From positions 18,626,426 through 18,690,425 of the forward strand of contig OU452233.1 of the NCBI GenBank assembly GCA_911728455.2: a stretch of 64,000 nucleotides of DNA, read 5' to 3'. Positions 54,808 through 64,000 of this stretch are shown in pieces. Source of the DNA: Marthasterias glacialis (lineage: Eukaryota; Echinodermata; Asteroidea; Forcipulatida; Asteriidae). The notes under the pieces are model-generated. The model had not been told where the DNA came from, did not search any database, and worked only from the letters and a program-made list of their open reading frames with translations. Every line of letters begins with the position of its first letter. The first letter of the stretch is position 1. The translations under genes were made by a program, and so were the position numbers.

Positions 54808-57800
54808 TGAACAAAATGCATCGTAACTGCACATCCATACAATTTATTAAAGTGTATTTCAGATGAGAGGGAAGACGGCATCTCGAAACACATCAAACCG
54901 TTTTGAAGACAACTGCAGTCTGGCCTCGGGGCACTGTACACCCAACAAGTATGCTGTGACAACTAGGTTAAAACCTTGGTTAAACTCTTCAACATTGTGT
55001 AATGGTGACAGAGCTTCTGATGGGGGTGCTTTCCCTCCCATCAAGTGTGGATTGATATAAACAGAGGAGAGGCTTCACCCTCCAATTTATCCACATTGGT
55101 GAAAATGCAGCGATGGTGAAAAGCGCTATATTTAACCTCAATTTTTTGGTATACCGATAGGAGTGACTCCCCCTGAAACAATGTGGACTACTATAGGAGT
55201 GGTTTCCCCTTCTGGCAGATTGTTTTTAATCTTACTGAGGAAGCTAAACCTTTAGAATAGACCAAGGGCTACAATATATTCCGTTTAATGAGCAAAAAGT
55301 CAGTTTGAAGAAATGATGTTTCTCAGTAAATGTCCTCTACACTCCACCATCCCCAAGAAAACCTGGTTCTACATCCGTCCTAGAATATACACAAAATATA
55401 TTGACAACACCTTTTTGTTGAAAAAAAAACAACAACAAGCCCTATCTATTGCCTGGGACAGTGCAATATGTAGAAAGTCCACTACCCTCCACCAAATTAA
55501 AATGACTCTAATTGACAAACACCAGGAATAAAAAGATCCTCACAACCCCCCCCCCCCCCAATATATCACCCCCCACCCAAGAAATATTGGTTCTTGATCA
55601 GTCCTTGCTTGAACACACACCCAAACATAAACGTCAAACTTTTTGAGACCATAGTAAAAGCTTAAGAGTGCAGTGCTTTACAGAGACTCCTTCCTTCAAC
55701 CCGAAGGAGGGCTCAGGAAAATGTCTTTCAAAGCACGAGGATTGAAAAGTACAAGTCCAAAAAGGATATATGGAGTCAATGGAAAACCACAACAAGGGGG
55801 GGAAAAAAGAAAAAGTACAGATGACATTTCCAGAGATTCAATGAGTCGTAGCAAGTGCCGGTCCCACCTGGCCCAAAACGTTACATCTTTATACAATAAT
55901 CCGACGCTTTGCAAACACCTTTCTTCCACTTGTGTTCTCCGTCCCCTCCAGGCATGTTCCCCCCCTAACGCTACAGATCAGGAATTACGGCACAGGAGAT
56001 CGTGAAAATACCGGGCAATTAAATCCCTCTTGATCAGTTATTTCCCCTCTCGTCGTTTTTTTTTTTCCCTCTCTCCATAGCGGGGCAGCTTCCGATGTTC
56101 CGTTTCAACGCACGGCAAATTCCTCTTTTATTGCCAGCTGTGTACCGACCATAACCATGCTTGATTTTGTTCTGTGCCTTAACTACCAGCCACTGATATC
56201 TCCTCTGGGGCGTGGATAAACAAGTTTATTTCAATACAAGTTGTTGATTCTAACAGTCTAATTGGACTGACAGAATCGCAGAATTGCATGTTTGTTCGAT
56301 CAAGCATGGGATGGATAAGCCGGAAAGGCCGGTTGGAATCTTACGGACTCGCCCATTAGAACTTGAACAAAACGTTTGGATTTTAAGGACTGGATGCTGG
56401 ACGATGGTTCACAAACAAAGCTTCACTTTTACTTGGCATGGACATTCTATTTCTTGTTCTTGTTTGATGTTTTTTTTTTGTTCTTTTTATTCGTCCTTCT
56501 TAAATTCTTGATTAATTTATTATTCTTTTGGGGGGGAGGTGGGGGTTCATTTTTATTTCAAACTTATAAATGCACGCAGACCAGTTGGCTTACATTTTAA
56601 AAAATCTACCTGCATTTTCACTTGTCCGTTGTTTTCATTTGGTTCAAAGCCACTAGCCTGTCTCAAACCTCTTTTGTAGTAAACAACATTTTCTTACATC
56701 ACTGTTTGTCTGACACTTAGAGCCTTTCAACAGTTTGAACGAGGGGAGTTCATGGAAAACGTCAAAATGATACAAGGTTTTTAGTTCAGTTTGACTTGCC
56801 ATGTCTGGCTCTGGCCAAGGGATCACTAGAGGAAGAAGCTTGCCCATTTATTATTCATTCTAAAAAGTGAGAAATTAATGTGTTTAAGCCATCACAAATT
56901 TGATTATTGTACAATATGTCAAGCATTTACGCATATGATAGAACAGCCAACGATGAAAACCAATTCCACTAGGAAACCTCTGTGCAAAATACTTGCGCTC
57001 TAATCCCATGAATGCCAAGAACGTCTAAAATGTTTTCATTAAGTGAACTGATCAATAAACTCTTGCTCACCCACAAAAAAAAGCCCCTCTCCCTACTTTG
57101 AACAAACCGTTTTACAATAATATATCTACTCCCCCATCGGGACATTCCTACAGATACCTACTTTTTCACCAGAGTGCTGTAAAAACATCCAACAATACCC
57201 GTGATCAATGACTGTGTATTCTTTAATTAAGCCAATCTATGCGAGACCACTATAGCGTCAATAGCGGAATCAACTCTACAAGACAAAATTAATGGTAACA
57301 TCGATATATCTTTCATTACCGCGCAGCGATCTTGTTTTTCTTTCCCTGGGATAAATCCGGAGGAGCAAGGCTATGAGAAGAAAAGAAAGGAAAAGCAGCC
57401 CCACACATTTTGTGTTATTAGGAAATATTACTACAATGGTTTAATACCGCCTAAAATCCCCAAGGAAAAAATTAACAGTAGAAAATGGCGGCAAAAATAT
57501 TTTATTTCTGTTACAAACATGATCAACTTTCATATAAATCTCACTATTTGCTTTAGATGTATGCCTCAATTTAAACATTTACCAACTGTCAGTTTACACA
57601 AAGTAGTCCAGCTTCCTTGAGTTTTGGTGATGATCTAAAAAAGACACAAGTACTTTTGTACTTTTGATATTAAACTAAAGAACTTTAACCATGTATTGCT
57701 TCTCTCTACTCAGGGTACAAGTGAAATTTGGGGAGTGCAAAGATTGGGACATCAAAGGGCACGAAACTGAAACTTGCTGAAACTGCAAGTTTTTCATTCC

Positions 57801-59135
57801 GTGAAAAAGGCTTCATGCCTGAAGCCTTTGTCAGATGCAAATATTTTAGCGAGAAATAACATGTTTCTCAAAAACTATGCTACTTCAAAGGGAGTTGTTT
57901 GTCGCAATGTTTTATACTATCAACAGCTCTCCGTTGCTCCTTACAAAGTTTTTATGGTCATTTATTTATGGAGTAATTACCAAAAGTATCCCCTGCCATT
58001 AAATGTTGAAGTTGGGGGTTGACGCTTGGGTTAATAAATCTAAATCAATAGAAAGTTTGTGTATAATGGACACAATGAACAAGCAAAGTACAGTAACTGT
58101 AATGACTATTGATATAAAGTCTAACAACTACAACTTGATATTTTTTTTTTGGTAAATGACTGTCTGGAAGTTACCCCTGGAGGTCTATCTTGATTGTGAT
58201 CGTAGAGAGTGACGTATGATTACATACGGGGAGCATTTATGTGATCAATAGCTTCTGAAAGTATGGATCGGTCTGCCACTATTACAATAGCATGACCACC
58301 TAACATCTAATGGTACATAGTGATTGTTCCAAATTGCTCCGTGTTTATGAAGCAATAAAAGCCACATGTCTAATAAAATTCTGAAGGGGGTGTGCGAACG
58401 CATCATGCAGAAACATAGAGGGAGAATGACCAACGGACGCCAGAATTTAATTGCTGAATCAATCGGGGAACGGTTAATTGTGCCAAAGAAATTGAATTGC
58501 ACAAGCCAAAAGGAGAGAGAGTGTCTAGGGCTGTATGTCCATTAGAGATAATTCACAACAATGGAGCCTTTTGTTCCTTTTGTTAAGCTTTGTCAAGGTT
58601 TCAAACAAAAGGAGGACGTGGATGCAATTGAAGCCAAACATAGACAGGGCGGACAAATCAATAAGACAGACAATTACACTCCTAAAATTGATGACGTACA
58701 ATTTAACTAAAAACTGGAACAGCGAGTCAGGTTTTTTTAAATTTCCGTTGGATTTAAAATCTGAAATGTTTTAAAAGAGTAAAGGTCACTTACAAACAGT
58801 ATTGGTTACATTTCAATTCACATCTTTGAACATTCTGGATATTTTTGGGATAAGAAAGATGTCACAGCAGTGGTTATTCAAAAGACAATATTCATTCACG
58901 CTCTATTAGTTCAAGGTTATACAAACACAAATAAATTAGTGGCTGTTGCTTGTGGTCTGAAGTGAAAAATAAACCTGAAATCAACTTCCAAAATGTTACA
59001 TTCTAGACGGTTTAGATGTGTGTTTTTTTTTGTGTGGGTACAAAACACAAATAACATTCTTTTAAACATCTATTATAATGGTTGCGGTACCTGCTGCTAA
59101 TATGTTTCAAACTGCCTCTAGCTACCAAGCAATCT
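54808..59135. other. Intergenic, nothing recognised
   Basis: AT-rich with a C-run at 55546-55559 and a G-run near 56531. The stretch 58180-58560 looks unique rather than repetitive. No gene is supported. Confidence 0.45.
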
Positions 59136-59290
59136 CCCCGGTAGTCTAGTTGGTAAGACATCTGCTCTAGAATGGCGGGGGTCGTGGGTTCGAAATCCAC
59201 CTGACGAATACGCCTGTAGATTTTTTTCCCACAGCACTCGGGAAAGTCCTGAGAATACTGTGCTTAAACACACGTCATTGTATGGTAAAA
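59136..59290 (+). mobile_element. tRNA-derived SINE
   Basis: CCCCGGTAGTCTAGTTGGTA (A-box-like TAGTCTAGTTGG) is followed by ATCTGCTCTAGAATGGCGGG and GTGGGTTCGAAATCCACC (B box and T-arm). The body has GCCTGTAGATTTTTTTCCCA and GCACTCGGGAAAG, shared with the fragment at 36835-36975. Confidence 0.65.
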
Positions 59291-61099
59291 AACACCCCAA
59301 AATAATGCAATTTATCAAGCACCTTTTGTAGAGACTACCCCAAAGCACTGAACAGAATGTAAAATTTAAACTCAACAAAGTCATAGCTGAAGAGCAAAGA
59401 ATCCATCGAAGAAAAACATTACAAAATATTACAGACTAAATAGTAATTACTAAAACTCTGAAACCTTAAAAATACTATAAAAAGGATTAAAACCACTGCG
59501 ATACAAAAACCAAGCTAACAAAAGTATATAAAGAAAAAAGAGAAGACTAAAAGGAGAGTAGAACTGATATTGCCTTTAACAAAAAAAAGTCACCAAAATT
59601 GTTTCAGAAAAAAAACGAAGAATTATGACACTTATCATAGCTTAGCACGAGTAAAGAAAACAAAAAGGTACCTTGTTCACAACTGAAAGACTTATCTTCT
59701 TCGGAGAAAGTCATGTATCTTAAATAATACAGAATAATTGTGCCTTTTAAAAAAATAAATAAATAAATATTAAGAATCAGTCAATACCTGTTCATTAGCA
59801 AGCATTGTTTATTGTTTATCCTTTCCCCCAATCTCTATACCATAGTGAAAACGAATTTCTTCATGGAAATGAGCAAATGCTCGTAAACAATAGCATCATT
59901 GTTGATTTGAGAGTCTTGATGATGGTATATTATATTCTGAACAACAAGAATGCTTGTGCGAAGACGTGGCCTGGTCTACCGGCTAAGAGACACAGAGTTG
60001 ATTAGCGAGTGTGTGCGTGTGTTTGTGTGTGCGTGTGTTATTCGCTAGTTCTTTCATTAGTAGACCATTGTGTTTGAGCTCATTGTTATACCATTCTGTC
60101 TTTACAATCAATGTCAAGTGTACGGTGATAGCCCTGAACCCATCCCAAACAAACCCAGACCGAACAATCAAACTGACTAGACGAGTAAAAAAAAACAGAC
60201 GCTAGACAAACGATTGTGTACATCAGCAGGGGCGGAGATGAAGGGGATGGGTGGGGCTACTGCATGAAGAAATCTACCAGAACAATGCCTTTCATTGTCT
60301 GCTCTCTGTTGAAACAAAGGATGTAAACCTTTGTCATCCAAATATACATTTGTAAGTCACATAAATATTTGTAGGTCAGACCATCATTTCTTTGGAGTGT
60401 GGGTGCAATCGCACTTCTCCGAAATCCTTAACCTTGTCCAAGAAATACAAAAATTGGATTTCAAACAATTTTGGAAACAAAAATATCATTTCATTCACAG
60501 CAGAAAATGAATTACTGTTAAGGCTAATAATACTTGCTTTGATAAGGTGAAAAAAATAATAAATTAATAAATAAACCAGTACAATCTTCCAACCTGGCAT
60601 GTCCAGATGAATTGTCAGAGGAACCTACACGTTTACATAAAACACCATGAAAAGTCCGATTTTATAAAAATTTTCATTTCACTTTGTAGATTAATAAGTG
60701 AAGTTTGGCTCTGAGAAGTACAAAGGGCTCTCCCTTAATCATTTAGGAAGAGCAGTTTATAGCTCTCCTTACTTCTTAAAATGAAAGACTGATCCTTGAA
60801 CAAAAGAGTTGGTACATTCCAGTGACATATTAAAATCAGTTTTATGTGGCATGGAAAGGACCCCCGTACCTATGGCTCCTTCGCTAATAGAATTATAGAT
60901 ATATAATAGATTATTTGATTTACGTTTGTTATGTTTCCTTATAATGACTGGTTCAACAGGCTTGAGCTGCAGTGTTTAAGCATACCTTTGTTGATCCTGA
61001 CCATCACATTAGGGTTGTTTTGTAAATTAATGTGCCTCGATTGTTTGTTTTGCTTTCAATCGTTATTTATTTTGTTCTCTTGACCTTATTACTTAACGA
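59291..61099. other. Intergenic, nothing recognised
   Basis: AT-rich sequence with a (GT)n-like stretch at 60008-60038. Confidence 0.5.
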
Positions 61100-61246
61100 T
61101 GGGAGGCTCTTGGACGGTCCTTTTTCACAGTTCTCACCAGTAGTAGGCATGAACTACATACGCAGTACTGAGCATGTGCGCGCACGCTCAGAACTGTCAA
61201 AAAGGACCATTGTGTCTGCTGCCGTCAGCATCTCAAAAGTCACCCA
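61100..61246. mobile_element. MITE, TGGGAGACTT family, subfamily B, second copy
   Basis: TGGACGGTCCTTTTTCACAG and TTCTCACCAGTAGTA are shared with 26104-26255, as are GAGCATGTGCGCGCA and CTCAGAACTGTCAAAAAGG. Confidence 0.8.
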
Positions 61247-62997
61247 TTGTTTGTGATTTTTTTTTGGTAGTGTCCAAATAAAAAATAAGAACAAGAATTG
61301 AGTAAAGTGGTTTATGAAATACATGTTGCGTTAAGAGATACCATTTTACGCATTGGGTTTGATGAAGTTCTGCTCCCTGCGTGCACAAAATGGTGTAACT
61401 CTATTCTAATAATCCCTAAGTTTCAGATGCAAAAATCAAACGGAGTGACTAGAAATTAAGGTACATTTTATTCTAGCAGTCCTGGTTCAAAATCCACAGA
61501 ATTCTTTAGTATGAGAATATGTCTGAGTACCAGTCAGGCAGTCAATAAATTATCCTATGGTTTAAGACTGGTTCCCTGCATGGTTTTGCTTAGCAATTAG
61601 ACTGAATAAGCAGTCATTTCTGTTTAGCAGCTTCTAGATGAGATTGGACCAGGAGCTGCCAACCATCGACAGAGAGGAGCGGGGCGGATGGGGGAGGGAG
61701 AGAGTGAAGTAGTAAATCAAGTCTAGACTTAATAACAGCAATAGAGATTCTATCTGCCATCATGCATACGTTGATGTCTCCATAAACGTTTTAAATTGAT
61801 TGAATCAGATCATCCGAACGGAGGTATATACGGTGGACAGCTACGAGGGTCGATAACGCAAACGCTCAACGCAGCTCAACCGGCTGCACGAAGGGGGAAT
61901 CCAATTCCATTTGCTAGCAGACCCTAATTTCATTTGAGCCCTGGCAATAATGGGAGAGACCCACAGTAGCTGACTCCCTCCTTCATCTGGTATTACAGAC
62001 GGGATAATCCAATTGGTACTCCGGATCACCGGTACTCAATTGGGGCTGACACGAGGACATAAACACTGCCCCAACGTGCTTCCAAATCAGAATAATGGTT
62101 TGGGATCTTGTTAGTGAAGGGGTCTTGATAGTATTCATGGGGACCAGGTCTTTAATTTGCTCGGCATTATGCCCAATAATGGATACCTCCCCCCCCCCCC
62201 CCCCCCCCCCCCCGTCTTTCAAAGAAAGTGCATTTTGAGCGTTTTCACCCTCCACTGGTTTTCAGTGTGGGGAGGACTCTTAACCCGATCAAACCTTTGG
62301 TATTTAAGGTTCCATGAAGTGATCGGCCGTTTTTCTGGGCTGGTGTTTGGTGTCTTGAGGGTATAAGAGGAGTCTTCATGCAGGGAAAGCACATGGTTCA
62401 ATGACGGTGCACACTGTCTAGTAAAAAGGTAAATATAATTGATCTGTATGTATCAAATACATACAGCTGAACTTTGCAAAAAGTTATTATTGATTTATGA
62501 AGTCTAGGTGTATGAATAATTTAATTAGAATGTCAGCCTTTCTGCATATTTGCATAATTTATCGGTATAAAAAAAAAAAAAAAAAATTCTACTGAATTTA
62601 ACAAATCTACACTCCCAAAAGAAAAACTAGAATAAATATTTGTTTTTATGAAATTATTTCCTGTTATGAAAAGAGAAAGGAATAACTATGTTCTTTTCTA
62701 GTCAGTGGATTGTTGATTTTAGTTTTCTACATGCTTCTGTTTTTGCCTTATTTTGGTTATGCTTTTCTTGACAATTCATTTTATGAGCAATCCAGCTGGA
62801 CGGAACATTTATTTATTTAAAGAAGCAAGCTTTCTTGTTGTGTAATACCTCTGGCGCGTGATGTCATTTGAGTGGGACGCCCTCTAGAGATTGCTCATTT
62901 GTCCGCCATGTACCCTCCGCATTATAGTTGGCGTTTTCCATTATTTCATCATCGTTTTACCTCTAAAATGGCGGTGTCAATGCATTCACTATTCTTA
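61247..62997. other. Intergenic; possible regulatory block and poly-C run
   Basis: 61690-62160 is non-repetitive and contains GGGATAATCCAATTGG, which includes a TAATCC homeodomain (Otx/bicoid-type) site. A C25 run lies at 62189-62213. At 62880-62990 two ATGGCGG-type YY1 motifs occur (CCGCCATGT and AAAATGGCGG). No exon is recognised. Confidence 0.35.
62189..62213. repeat. Poly-C run (~25 nt)
   Basis: Uninterrupted C-run, the longest of several such runs in the window. Confidence 0.9.
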
Positions 62998-63170
62998 TAC
63001 ACTGCAAAAACTGGGGTGTTAAATTGATTCTCTCGGTATCTACATATGACAACACCGGCATGGTGTTAGTTATCCCCATTGCTTTATCGTTGGTAAAATT
63101 AACACCATGTCGGTGTTGTCACATATACATACCAAGAGAATCAATTTAACACCCCAGTTTTTGCAGTGTA
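62998..63170. mobile_element. 173-bp palindromic MITE with ACACTGCAAAAACT termini
   Basis: TACACTGCAAAAACTGGGGT then GTTAAATTGATTCTCT mirrors AGAGAATCAATTTAACACCC then CAGTTTTTGCAGTGTA. The inner block ACAACACCGGCATGGTGTTA is also inverted. A flanking TA is compatible with a Tc1/mariner-type target. Confidence 0.85.
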
Positions 63171-64000
63171 GATAAAGTGCATGATTTGAATTATCAAGAA
63201 AAACAATATGTTATTACTTTCAATCTGAAAGCTTACCAATTATATTAATGATCTCCAGAGAAATATATAAATCAGAAACAAAGTCAAAGTCACAGAAATA
63301 GCATTTGAGGTCCACACAGATGACATTTGCTTGTTTTGATTGCCTGAAACATTTCAGCCCTCTATGGATGAGCCAACCTTTGCTAACGCTGGAAGCGCGC
63401 CATATCGATACACCTCATCACTAACCCATGGTAGGGATGTACTGAAAAACAACGCTGATTGGCTCCCAAAAGTGACTGCTTTGCGCGCATTGCTTGTTAA
63501 AAACTTTCAAGCACTCGTAGGGCACTTAGTACCCACATCTAATTGCAAGTATTTTGATGCAATCCCATTTAAAATGAGTCTTGTTTTTACACGGTCACCC
63601 TAAACTGCACGCAGTTAGACAGGTCACCAAATCAAAGAAGAATGAGAGGGGACCAGTTGCCCTATGACCTGATGCCTCTTCTGTAGGCAACCATACTTGA
63701 GTGTGCCCATAGAGTGGATCGGCCACAGGCCTGATTAAAGTCTCCCATATTTTTGGAGATTTTTATGTCACAATTCCAGGGGCTGTAATCCAGCAAGGTA
63801 TGCTAGGGAAAAACGGCGCAGCGAGATCACCCCTGGGAACGAGGTTGTGGATGAGCATAAGGTCTTTCATAAAAATGTGTTCTTTCATTGTTTCATCTAA
63901 AACAAGATTACTTGTCTTAACGAATTTTCACAGGTTGGTTTTATGGTGCATTTATTGAAAACGACAGGACTATTGGAAAAAAAATTACCCTCCCAAAAAC
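63171..64000. other. Window end, nothing recognised
   Basis: One 87-codon open frame (63340-63603) has no recognisable family and no clear splice context. Confidence 0.5.

Noticed and set aside
63340-63603. 87-codon open frame near the window end
   Set aside because: The composition is plausible but I recognise no motif, and no splice partners or neighbouring exons can be joined to it.

Overview
The window is animal nuclear DNA. It is AT-rich, with GT-AG introns, many short inverted-repeat transposons (MITEs), tRNA-derived SINE heads, LINE tails and minisatellites. The gene content and repeat style suggest a marine invertebrate deuterostome, most likely an echinoderm such as a sea star. That placement is an inference, because no species-specific marker can be read directly.

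Two complete protein-coding genes are present, both on the + strand. The first (coding span 2698-13199, 11 coding exons, 517 aa) is an importin subunit alpha of the KPNA3/KPNA4 type, with an importin-beta-binding domain, armadillo repeats carrying the W...N NLS-binding ladder, and an acidic C-terminus. The second (coding span 22392-40860, 20 coding exons, 975 aa) is CCDC39, the coiled-coil protein that with CCDC40 forms the 96-nm ruler of motile cilia. Every exon joins in frame with consensus splice sites and neither gene is broken. The two genes are not known to work together: one is general nuclear import, the other is axoneme assembly. The CCDC39 upstream region carries a plausible RFX X-box overlapped by a forkhead core, as expected of a motile-cilia gene.

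Layout: 1-575, a ~180-bp tandem repeat cut by the window edge. 576-2560, intergenic with a LINE 3' tail and simple repeats. 2560-13199, importin alpha with introns rich in MITEs. 13200-22391, 3' UTR and intergenic DNA with four MITEs. 22392-40860, CCDC39, whose introns hold MITEs, tRNA-like elements, three minisatellites and a LINE tail. 41400-64000, about 22 kb in which I recognise no gene. That last stretch holds several inverted-repeat elements separated by apparently unique sequence that may be regulatory.

The most unusual signal is a dispersed repeat (12541-12731 and 39175-39310) that carries an exact match to the metazoan histone mRNA 3' stem-loop, followed in one copy by a purine tract like the histone downstream element. 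Other notable items are a 378-bp fold-back palindrome built from repeated CACTCT/AGAGTG motifs, a ~785-bp element with perfect 20-bp terminal inverted repeats, three MITEs abutting head to tail, and a minisatellite unit shared by introns of both genes.
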